This document shows positions 1 through 4,737 of a stretch of 5,841 bases of DNA, in pieces; positions within the stretch are counted from its first letter, which is position 1; each line of letters starts with the position of its first letter. Made by a program: the position numbers and the translations under genes. Source of the DNA: Thermoplasmatota archaeon (lineage in GTDB: Archaea > Thermoplasmatota > E2 > DHVEG-1); assembly GCA_016930995.1 (NCBI GenBank), contig JAFGFQ010000136.1, positions 1-5,841 on the forward strand. Reading direction: 5' to 3'. Under the pieces are notes generated by a model that saw only the letters and a list, made by a program, of their open reading frames with translations, was not told the DNA's origin and ran no database searches.

Positions 1-7
1 AAAACAT
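1..7 (-). CDS. Start of a minus-strand gene cut by the left edge
   Basis: Only the ATG (bases 7-5) and four further bases lie inside the window, so nothing can be said about the product. The call rests on the signals in front of it. A GAGG ribosome-binding match lies at 16-19, eight bases upstream of the ATG. A TATA box at 44-53 would place transcription start near base 23, giving a leader of about 16 nt. It would be transcribed in the same direction as the SLOG-type gene at 90-596, but from its own promoter. Confidence 0.35.
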
Positions 8-43
8 CTCCAGATCCTCTTATGTTATACTTTGTCAAAAGTA

Positions 44-53
44 GTATATAAAG
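44..53 (-). promoter_or_regulatory. TATA box for the gene leaving the left edge
   Basis: Read on the minus strand the sequence is CTTTATATAC, very close to the archaeal TATA consensus. Its centre is about 42 nt upstream of the ATG at base 7, leaving room for a short leader that contains the GAGG site. The box is nearly symmetrical and could also fire on the plus strand, but no plus-strand gene follows it. Confidence 0.6.
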
Positions 54-89
54 ATTGTTATACAAAATAGCAGAAACGGAAAAATTCCA

Positions 90-596
90 CTACTTCGGAC
101 ACAACAAAAACGCTTTCTCAACAGCCTCTTCAGCAGAACACGCTAGATGCAGCTGCGACGAGGAAATCTTCATCAGATAACCTGCGGCAAGCTCCTCGAC
201 ACACCCACCAGTACCAGCAACCAGCACCACGGGTTTACCAAAGATGACGGCAAAGGCTACCTCACTCAGCGTCCCCCACCGGCCACCAATAGCAATGACT
301 ACATCCGCAGCAGACACCACCAAGAAATTCCGACGCATCCCAAGACCCGTCGAAATCGGCACATCAACAAACGCGTTAGCCTCCGCCTTAGATTCCGGTA
401 GCAGACCAACCGTCAGACCGTTTGCTGCTTTCGCACCCTTGCAGGCGGCTTCCATGACCCCACCACGACCACCACACACAAGAATCCCACCGCGCGTCGC
501 AATCCCCTGACCGACCGACTCAGCAACCGTTAGCATATGCGACGATAACGCAACATCATCAGCATCACTCCCACACACCGCAATAATGCTTCGCAT
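90..596 (-). CDS. SLOG/LOG-superfamily Rossmann protein (TIGR00725-like, 'possible lysine decarboxylase' group)
   Basis: A 168-residue soluble protein with a single SLOG (DprA/LOG-like) Rossmann fold. Visible marks are the N-terminal strand and turn IIAVCGSD (residues 4-11), the glycine-rich loop LVCGGRGGVMEAA (39-51), GLLPE (64-68), the R88-R89-N90 segment, and the signature IAIGGRWGTLSE (101-112). Characterised LOG proteins carry PGGxGTxxE and act as cytokinin-nucleotide phosphoribohydrolases. Here there are two residues, not one, between GG and GT, and the leading proline is absent. As I recall, this form is usual in the TIGR00725 group, which has no settled function; a nucleotide ligand is likely. 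The length is normal for the family. The ATG at 596 is chosen because a TATA-like element lies about 27 nt upstream, which fits a leaderless transcript; no good ribosome binding site is present. The old 'lysine decarboxylase' name should not be read as an activity. Confidence 0.9.
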   Translation of the reverse strand: MRSIIAVCGSDADDVALSSHMLTVAESVGQGIATRGGILVCGGRGGVMEAACKGAKAANGLTVGLLPESKAEANAFVDVPISTGLGMRRNFLVVSAADVVIAIGGRWGTLSEVAFAVIFGKPVVLVAGTGGCVEELAAGYLMKISSSQLHLACSAEEAVEKAFLLCPK

Positions 597-619
597 CAGC
601 CAAGGCTATCCCCCGCTGG

Positions 620-627
620 TTTTTAAC
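620..627 (-). promoter_or_regulatory. TATA-like element, leaderless start of the SLOG-type gene
   Basis: GTTAAAAA on the minus strand is centred about 27 nt before the ATG at 596. That is the spacing from an archaeal TATA box to transcription start, so the mRNA would begin at or next to the start codon. The only purine-rich stretch upstream (GGGGGAT) lies too far from the ATG to be a convincing ribosome binding site. Confidence 0.45.
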
Positions 628-644
628 GGTTTTCACAGCCAACC

Positions 645-652
645 AAAAAAAA
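645..652 (-). terminator. T8 terminator after the membrane regulator
   Basis: Eight A on the plus strand (T8 in the transcript) lie two bases beyond the regulator stop codon (655-657), with no hairpin. T-tracts of this kind terminate archaeal RNA polymerase. It separates the regulator from the SLOG-type gene, which starts 58 bp further on and has its own TATA-like element. Confidence 0.55.
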
Positions 653-654
653 GA

Positions 655-2010
655 CTACTGCCCAGGCTCGTCATGCTCCTCGACAGCAAAACAGGTCGTC
701 TTCCGACCCTGCTTCTCAACAGACACCAAACCCGCCTGGTCCAACACCTTGATGTTATAGTTAATCGTCTGCGGCTTCTGCCCAAGGATTCTGGCAAGCT
801 CCTTTTGCGTCATCCCAGGACGATTTTTCAACGTCTCGATGATCTGAATCTGAAAATCAGTCAAGCGGAACCGCTCTGATTTGGGGAAATTCATCCCGGT
901 CGGGTAGAACACCCGATACTTCAACCCCTCCCGACGAGACTGGATAAGCTCGGTTTTCTCAAGGACACCAAGGTGATAGGATAACGTGCCGTTCTTCACC
1001 CCGACCTTGCGCAGGATCTGATTGTAATGCACCCCGGGATTCGTCTTGATAAACCCGTAGATCTGCCCACGGACGAACTGGTCCAGCACATCCTCCTTTT
1101 GGATCCGCGAATAGAACGGCAGCAGCAGGGTAAAAAGCACCAGCAGCCGGTAGCGACCACTCTCCGTAAACACAGCAAGACCGACAGCAAGCAGCCCGAA
1201 ACTCAGACTCAGAGCATACAACGGTCCTCTGTTCTTCGAGACCCACAGGGATGAATGCGCTAGAGTGCCTTCATAGTTCACCGTATAATGCTCCGTGGTC
1301 ACATACGTAAAACCCAACCCATCCGTCGCATTGATGATCAACCGGTACGTCCCACTCGTCGCATACTCATGGCTGACCAGGAACGTATCACCACTATATG
1401 TTTCAGTGGCGCCATCACCCCAATCAATCGAATAGCGCTGTATGCGCACCTCAAGGGATTCCCGCAACAGCTCAAAAAACGCGACCTGAACATAATAGAC
1501 ATCTAACTCCGGGATCGATTGAATGAAATGCGTATTGACCGTGAAATTCTGCAGCGGGGAGACCACCACCGAAGACACCGCTAAGACCTCGGTTTCTTGA
1601 GGGATGCTGACCACGGGTGTTTCCTCATAAAACGACACCATGCTGCCCTGAGGAAGGATGCTTGTTTCCCGCGCGGATTTAATAGCAAGCCGGTCATCGG
1701 GAAGCTTCACAACTACGCTTTCCGCAGGCAGGACAATCAGGTTTTTCAACGCCCCGTTCAGAATAATCGTACTGGTGTTCAACGAACGCTCCGAGACTAT
1801 TGCTTCATAGTCGGTGACGATTGCTTGATCGGTCAGCTGCAGGGATTTTGATTCAGGGAAAAAACCATCGTCTGCCGCAGGAACAACAGACAGGGGGAAG
1901 CACAGACCAACAAGAAAAGCGACTGCTATGACAACGACACCGATATGGTGATTGCTCCGAAAGGAGGAAGACGTATCAAGGGGCATAGTCCTTCGAGTTT
2001 TCTCCACCAT
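655..2010 (-). CDS. Membrane-anchored regulator: PKD-type ectodomain plus two winged-helix domains
   Basis: A 451-residue one-component regulator. In order: a basic N-terminus; a hydrophobic segment at 22-45 (signal anchor or signal peptide ending VVPA); a beta-rich region at 50-185; a PKD-like domain at about 189-245, with IDWGDG (195-200) and HEYATSGTYRLIINATDG (214-231); hydrophobic stretches at 263-281 and 288-300; a winged helix at about 304-370 (VRGQIYGFI, then GVHYNQILRKVGVKNGTLSY); and a second winged helix at about 382-445 (TQKELARILGQKPQTINYNI). Proteins with membrane segments followed by this 'LDxFVRGQIYGFI...NGTLSYHL' winged helix are common in euryarchaea. Their DNA targets and signals are mostly unknown. 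Role by inference: an extracellular cue is read by the beta/PKD part and passed to DNA-bound winged helices at the membrane. The first ATG is preferred because a TATA box sits about 26 nt upstream (leaderless). ATG codon 9 (1984-1986), with AAGGA just before it, is an alternative. It is divergent from the membrane-protein gene at 2132. Confidence 0.9.
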   Translation of the reverse strand: MVEKTRRTMPLDTSSSFRSNHHIGVVVIAVAFLVGLCFPLSVVPAADDGFFPESKSLQLTDQAIVTDYEAIVSERSLNTSTIILNGALKNLIVLPAESVVVKLPDDRLAIKSARETSILPQGSMVSFYEETPVVSIPQETEVLAVSSVVVSPLQNFTVNTHFIQSIPELDVYYVQVAFFELLRESLEVRIQRYSIDWGDGATETYSGDTFLVSHEYATSGTYRLIINATDGLGFTYVTTEHYTVNYEGTLAHSSLWVSKNRGPLYALSLSFGLLAVGLAVFTESGRYRLLVLFTLLLPFYSRIQKEDVLDQFVRGQIYGFIKTNPGVHYNQILRKVGVKNGTLSYHLGVLEKTELIQSRREGLKYRVFYPTGMNFPKSERFRLTDFQIQIIETLKNRPGMTQKELARILGQKPQTINYNIKVLDQAGLVSVEKQGRKTTCFAVEEHDEPGQ

Positions 2011-2030
2011 ATATACTTAAGAAAAACTCC

Positions 2031-2040
2031 TTATTTATAT
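2031..2040 (-). promoter_or_regulatory. TATA box, leaderless promoter of the regulator
   Basis: ATATAAATAA on the minus strand is centred about 26 nt upstream of the ATG at 2010, placing transcription start on the start codon. A-rich sequence (CAAAAC) lies directly upstream in the BRE position. A GGAG at about 15 nt from the ATG is too distant to be a normal ribosome binding site. Confidence 0.6.
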
Positions 2041-2041
2041 G

Positions 2042-2059
2042 TTTTGAAACAAAATTTGT
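2042..2059. promoter_or_regulatory. Overlapping inverted repeats, candidate operator
   Basis: Two overlapping perfect inverted repeats lie directly upstream of the regulator TATA box: TTTTG-aaa-CAAAA (2042-2054) and ACAAA-a-TTTGT (2049-2059). The position between two divergent promoters suits an operator, possibly for the winged-helix regulator itself. The sequence is AT-rich, so the repeats could be chance. Confidence 0.3.
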
Positions 2060-2091
2060 ATCATTATTTCTGTTTTTCTAAAAAGATAGCC

Positions 2092-2099
2092 TTTAATAA
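2092..2099 (+). promoter_or_regulatory. TATA-like box of the plus-strand membrane protein
   Basis: TTTAATAA, preceded by an A/G-rich stretch (AAAAGATAGC), would place transcription start near 2122. That is only about 10 nt ahead of the ATG and right at the ribosome binding site (2121-2125). The box is weaker than the others in the window. Confidence 0.4.
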
Positions 2100-2120
2100 T
2101 TCCGTTCGATATCGGCACCA

Positions 2121-2125
2121 GGGAG
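2121..2125 (+). promoter_or_regulatory. Ribosome binding site fixing the start at 2132
   Basis: GGGAG with a six-base spacer to the ATG at 2132. It decides this start and shows that the gene is not leaderless, unlike its divergent partner. Confidence 0.6.
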
Positions 2126-2131
2126 TGTCGT

Positions 2132-2848
2132 ATGGATCCTGACCAAACCATCCCAAAGCCACAACAACCAAAAAAAAGCAAGAAACGCATCATCCTAGCA
2201 AGCATTCTCTTCGTCGGTGGTTTTCTTCTCCTCTCCGCAGGGGCCTCCATTTTCATCTACAACATGGGAACAGACAGGGAAGGCTACACCTACAGCAATA
2301 TCCACCATGTGAACACCACCACCTATGCCTTTATCCTTTACATGAATGAATACAAGATTTCGACCTGGGGGTTCCTTGGCGCTGAGAATATCGCACAGAT
2401 CAAATTCATCGTCAACAACCTCAACCCTTCTAAAGAACTCTTCACCGGGTATGCAACGACACAGCAAAGCGAACCGTACCGAAAAAGCTTCCGCTGTGAA
2501 TTCCCAATCTTTTGGAGATGGTTTGCTGAACCCTATTATGCAGAGCTTAGCCTTAATGCAACAACCAGTGAAGGGGCAGGGGCACCAGCCTTTTTACCTC
2601 AATCACAAACATTCTGGAAAACCTCTGCACAGTCCTTTGACACCGCAACGATGACGTATCTACCCTTGCATGAGCAGCACATCTGGTTCATCATGAACAG
2701 TGACGGGTCTCAGAACATCACCGCAGACATCCAAATAGGATTTAAATCCCCGATTCTGGCCATCCTTCCCTACGTCTGTATTCCCCTCGGGCTGCTCTTA
2801 CTCGTCGGTGGAATCATGCTTCTCAGACGGAAAAAAACCACGTCATAA
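2132..2848 (+). CDS. Two-pass membrane protein with extracytoplasmic beta-rich domain, unknown function
   Basis: A 238-residue protein that I do not recognise as a named family. It has a charged, proline-rich cytoplasmic N-terminus (PKPQQPKKSKKR, residues 8-19), a first membrane helix at about 20-44, a loop of about 160 residues at 46-206, a second helix at about 207-230, and the basic tail RRKKTTS. By the positive-inside rule both ends are cytoplasmic and the loop is outside. The loop looks beta-rich and aromatic, with a WRW motif near 128-130, one cysteine (C122) and three sequons (N61, N142, N195). The ATG at 2132 is supported by GGGAG six bases upstream and by the lysine-rich segment just before the first helix. 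It is divergent from the membrane-bound regulator with 121 bp between start codons, so it is a plausible regulatory target or signalling partner. A short T6 tract lies 63 bp after the stop. Confidence 0.85.
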   Translation: MDPDQTIPKPQQPKKSKKRIILASILFVGGFLLLSAGASIFIYNMGTDREGYTYSNIHHVNTTTYAFILYMNEYKISTWGFLGAENIAQIKFIVNNLNPSKELFTGYATTQQSEPYRKSFRCEFPIFWRWFAEPYYAELSLNATTSEGAGAPAFLPQSQTFWKTSAQSFDTATMTYLPLHEQHIWFIMNSDGSQNITADIQIGFKSPILAILPYVCIPLGLLLLVGGIMLLRRKKTTS

Positions 2849-2910
2849 GACAAAAGACCACAATCGTAGTCTGATTTTTCAGCCCATTCAATGCAACATC
2901 GGTAACATCA

Positions 2911-2916
2911 TTTTTT
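2911..2916 (+). terminator. Possible T6 terminator of the membrane-protein gene
   Basis: TTTTTT, 63 bp after the stop of the plus-strand membrane protein, is the longest T-run before the next promoter. A shorter T5 at about 2874-2878 follows a weak AGAC/GTCT pairing. Either could end the transcript. Nothing else is visible between 2849 and 2960. Confidence 0.35.
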
Positions 2917-2962
2917 GAAAAACACAAAAAAAGAAAAGCATTCTTTACAAAAAGTAGGAAAA

Positions 2963-2970
2963 TTATATAT
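2963..2970 (+). promoter_or_regulatory. TATA box of the small gene at 3005
   Basis: TTATATAT preceded by the purine-rich GTAGGAAAA in the BRE position. The predicted transcription start is near 2992, giving a leader of about 13 nt that is almost entirely the ribosome binding site GAAGGGTAGG (2991-3000). The alternative TATAAAT at 2973-2979 would put the start inside or past that site. Confidence 0.6.
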
Positions 2971-3004
2971 AGTATAAATGATAAATAATAGAAGGGTAGG
3001 AAAA

Positions 3005-3133
3005 ATGCAGGAAGAAATGTTAAAAAATGAAAAAAAACCTTTTTTGGAAGACGACCTCGGCTTCATCCTCTGGAAGCTACAGACCATTGAAGATTTTCTC
3101 CCCACGGCGAAAACCATCATGAGAAAGGAATAA
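3005..3133 (+). CDS. Small protein of 42 residues, unknown function
   Basis: ATG at 3005 to TAA at 3131-3133. Reality is supported by three independent signs. A good TATA box lies at 2963-2970. GAAGGGTAGG ends four bases before the ATG. Codon third positions in the middle of the gene are rich in G or C (Glu-Asp-Asp-Leu-Gly-Phe-Ile-Leu-Trp-Lys), as in the neighbouring genes, although the surrounding DNA is very AT-rich. The peptide has a charged lysine/glutamate start (MQEEMLKNEKKPF), then an acidic-amphipathic stretch LEDDLGFILWKLQTIEDF (14-31), then LPTAKTIMRKE. It has no signal peptide, membrane helix or cysteine, so it is probably cytosolic and partly helical, perhaps binding a protein partner. 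I do not recognise a family. It converges with the cysteine-rich gene, with stop codons 22 bp apart and a shared hairpin between them. An internal ATG at codon 5 is a less likely start. Confidence 0.7.
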   Translation: MQEEMLKNEKKPFLEDDLGFILWKLQTIEDFLPTAKTIMRKE

Positions 3134-3157
3134 GGACACTACACATACGTCCTTGTT
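3129..3157. terminator. Hairpin between two convergent genes
   Basis: AATAAGGAC (3129-3137) pairs with GTCCTTGTT (3149-3157) as nine base pairs with one G-T wobble and an 11-nt loop. It spans the stop codon of the small gene and reaches into the stop codon of the opposing gene, so it could form at the 3' end of both transcripts. No strong T-tract follows on either strand, so it may mark or protect mRNA ends rather than terminate by itself. Confidence 0.45.
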
Positions 3158-3620
3158 ATTCAAGAACGATGTCTCGTTTCAACAGAAGGTCCCGCAAACG
3201 ATATTTTTTCCCGTTCGGTAAAAGTTCGACCGGCGGATGAATGCCTTGTTCCCATAACTTGAAACACGCGCAGTTCACATGGTTCTGCTCCGAAGAACAA
3301 TAGTGCTGAACCATTTTCTTAAAAAGCTCTATGGTTTGATGATCCTCAATGAAGTATTTGGCAAGAATCGGGACCTGCAGCACCATGTCTTCCAGGCATT
3401 GGTTCTGATAAGGACAACGGTATCCAGATCGAAGCGCGATATACGCAAGGCAATTTGGGTACCGCTCTGAGTCACAGACGATAAAATCAGAATGCTGGAC
3501 CACCCGGGGAAAATACTGGATACAGGTTCTGGTCAAATCTTGATAGTATGGACAGCTCATATCATCCCATTCGTCTATATGGTTCAGAGAATTGGAAATT
3601 AATTCATCGTATAAAAACAT
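3156..3620 (-). CDS. Cysteine-rich cytosolic protein, probable metal or Fe-S binding
   Basis: With the ATG at 3620 this is a 154-residue protein with nine cysteines (23, 33, 49, 57, 69, 75, 108, 117, 119) and no signal peptide. Two similar units are visible: C49-DSE-x3-N-C57 followed by AY, and C108-SSE-x4-N-C117 followed by ACF. The second unit continues G126...PP-VELLPNG (129-137). From memory, this 'YC...C..[YF]...G...P..L.PN' layout also ends some bacterial response-regulator-like proteins; a cofactor role is inferred from the spacing. An open frame reaches back to 3707, but that stretch is read from the T-rich terminator (residues IFFLFF) and overlaps the upstream gene out of frame, so it is excluded. 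AAAGG is only one base from the ATG at 3620, a poor site. ATG at 3558-3560, just before the first cysteine, is the alternative. It could be read through from 3670-4596. Confidence 0.75.
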   Translation of the reverse strand: MFLYDELISNSLNHIDEWDDMSCPYYQDLTRTCIQYFPRVVQHSDFIVCDSERYPNCLAYIALRSGYRCPYQNQCLEDMVLQVPILAKYFIEDHQTIELFKKMVQHYCSSEQNHVNCACFKLWEQGIHPPVELLPNGKKYRLRDLLLKRDIVLE

Positions 3621-3643
3621 ACCTTTTAGTATTGATGAGTTAC

Positions 3644-3661
3644 AAAAAAAAAGAAAAAAAA
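3644..3661 (-). terminator. Double T-tract terminator after the first secreted paralogue
   Basis: In the minus-strand transcript this reads T8-C-T9, starting nine bases beyond the stop codon at 3670-3672. It is a strong archaeal-type terminator with no hairpin. It lies between the secreted-protein gene and the cysteine-rich gene, so most transcription should end here. Confidence 0.65.
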
Positions 3662-3669
3662 TAGTGGTG

Positions 3670-4596
3670 TTATTGGAGGATGACAAAGAAGAACAGGACG
3701 AACCCATCTGCGGTTTTCGTCACCTCAAGAGCGTTCCCTGCACGCACTGACATCGTCACCTGGATTGGACCCAGACCCAAGGGGAGCGCTCGTCCACCAA
3801 TGGTCATATACGGCGGGAGTGGAGATGCAAAGATACCATCTTCTGTGATGTTTATCATATCAAAAATCCCCCCGGTGACCTGCAGAGAGATCTGCACGCC
3901 AGTTGCATTCACCGCACCGATGTTTCGTATTGTATAATGGATCCCCAGGCCGCCTCGAAGCGTAAGGTCAAGCTCGGTAGCATCCAGCCCATAAGTAATA
4001 AAGGTCATATCAACGGTTGTCTCATTTGTCCAACTTTGCCCGTCATCAAATGAGATTGCGACGGTTCCATTCGGGTATGGGTTTGTGCTATTCGCCAACC
4101 AGACGTAGAAGTTATCGGTGACATTTGCAGTGTAGCAGACCATCCAGTACGTCTCATTGACCGTGAGTTTCACATTCTCAAAACGAAAGCTAACCCAGCT
4201 GAAGTTCTCGGTGAGTATCTCTTCAGCAGGCACAAAGGAGACTGCGATGTTGTCTCCCTGCAACGCAGACCGGATGGCAATCATATACGGAGAGGTCGTC
4301 GTGGCATTCTTCCCGATCTGCACCGCAATGTGGGTCAGCATCTGCTTCTGCGGGATAAACGACTGAGCAAGTGAGATATTCACACCTGGTAATAACGGGA
4401 CGACACCGATAAATCCAAACGTTCCGTTATGGGGTTGCTGTTGATCGATGACCTCTCCATCAAATGCGGCGATGCTTGAATGTTGCCCCCAGGTTTGAAG
4501 CACAGTATCAGTCATCTGAAACGGGGAGCTGCTCACCGTTAGTCCACAACAGAGTATCAGTCCAGCTATCATAACAGTGACATAATTCGTTTTCAT
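3670..4596 (-). CDS. Secreted two-domain beta protein, tandem paralogue 1
   Basis: A 308-residue protein with a signal peptide (about residues 1-24, likely cut near VSSS-PF), exported to the cell surface. A variable linker (25-75) leads into a jelly-roll-like domain at about 76-203: AQSF, a 'GKNATTT' loop (96-101), ENFSW (130-134), ETYWMVCYTANVT (148-160), a PNGT strand and D-x-TF-x-TYG at the end. A second Ig/CARDB-like domain covers about 208-308 (GGLGIHYTIRNIGAVNATGV, 215-234; LPLGLGPIQV, 271-280) and ends in the hydrophobic tail GFVLFFFVILQ. Eleven N-x-S/T sequons predict heavy N-glycosylation. Function unknown; ligand binding or a structural surface role is likely, and no catalytic motif is seen. 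ATG at 4596 has GGAGG (4606-4610) nine bases upstream. A second ATG at 4601 opens a two-codon frame ending inside the start region. It is closely similar to the protein encoded at 4738-5661. Confidence 0.88.
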   Translation of the reverse strand: MKTNYVTVMIAGLILCCGLTVSSSPFQMTDTVLQTWGQHSSIAAFDGEVIDQQQPHNGTFGFIGVVPLLPGVNISLAQSFIPQKQMLTHIAVQIGKNATTTSPYMIAIRSALQGDNIAVSFVPAEEILTENFSWVSFRFENVKLTVNETYWMVCYTANVTDNFYVWLANSTNPYPNGTVAISFDDGQSWTNETTVDMTFITYGLDATELDLTLRGGLGIHYTIRNIGAVNATGVQISLQVTGGIFDMINITEDGIFASPLPPYMTIGGRALPLGLGPIQVTMSVRAGNALEVTKTADGFVLFFFVILQ

Positions 4597-4605
4597 ATCA
4601 TTTTT

Positions 4606-4610
4606 CCTCC
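4606..4610 (-). promoter_or_regulatory. Ribosome binding site with two ATGs behind it
   Basis: GGAGG lies four bases before an ATG at 4601-4599 and nine bases before the true start at 4596-4594. The first ATG opens only ATG-ATA-TGA, whose stop overlaps the real start codon. The paralogue has a simple six-base spacer and no such extra ATG. Confidence 0.6.
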
Positions 4611-4635
4611 GACTGTGATGCTAACGCATGACAGC

Positions 4636-4645
4636 TATTTAATTA
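4636..4645 (-). promoter_or_regulatory. TATA box of secreted paralogue 1
   Basis: TAATTAAATA on the minus strand, centred about 45 nt upstream of the ATG. Predicted transcription start is near 4615, giving a leader of about 19 nt. The core AATTAAATA is shared with the promoter of the second paralogue. Confidence 0.55.
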
Positions 4646-4651
4646 TTGTGC

Positions 4652-4669
4652 TTTCAATAATAATTGAAA
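4652..4669. repeat. Inverted repeat upstream of the paralogue 1 promoter
   Basis: TTTCAAT-aata-ATTGAAA is a perfect 7+7 inverted repeat, six bases upstream of the TATA box. The position suits a regulator or activator site. There is no identical copy in front of the other paralogue, although an 11-bp ATTGT-a-ACAAT symmetry lies upstream of its promoter at 5725-5735. Confidence 0.35.
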
Positions 4670-4707
4670 CAAACATTACAAAAAAAATATGATAACTTCA
4701 GAGTAAG

Positions 4708-4727
4708 TAAAAAGAAAAAAAGAAAAG
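4708..4727 (-). terminator. T-rich terminator after secreted paralogue 2
   Basis: The minus-strand transcript runs through T4-C-T7-C-T5, about 10 bases beyond the stop codon at 4738-4740. The layout (stop, short G/C-containing spacer, interrupted T-tract) matches the terminators at 3644-3661 and 5807-5823. Confidence 0.6.
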
Positions 4728-4737
4728 AGGTGGGTAT

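Noticed and set aside
78..88. GGAA-aaa-TTCC symmetry after the SLOG-type gene as a terminator hairpin
   Set aside because: A four-base stem with a three-base loop is too weak. The T5 run may help termination, but the evidence is thin.
147..510. Plus-strand frames of 84 and 88 residues over the SLOG-type gene
   Set aside because: They are antisense shadows of a gene with a recognisable protein fold; no promoter or ribosome binding site precedes them.
959..1246. Minus-strand frame within the regulator in a different phase
   Set aside because: It overlaps the conserved winged-helix and membrane segments of the regulator, and its Cys/Arg/Gly-rich composition is typical of an out-of-frame shadow.
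2107..2114. CGATATCG palindrome between the TATA box and ribosome binding site of the membrane-protein gene
   Set aside because: An 8-bp palindrome is expected by chance in a window this size, and no second copy was found nearby.
2195..2467. Minus-strand 90-residue frame over the plus-strand membrane protein
   Set aside because: It is antisense to a gene with clear topology, start signals and sequons; no start signal of its own.
2908..3120. Minus-strand 70-residue frame opposite the small gene
   Set aside because: It is made of Phe/Ser/Lys-rich low-complexity sequence read from A-runs, has no promoter or ribosome binding site, and lies antisense to the better-supported plus-strand small gene.
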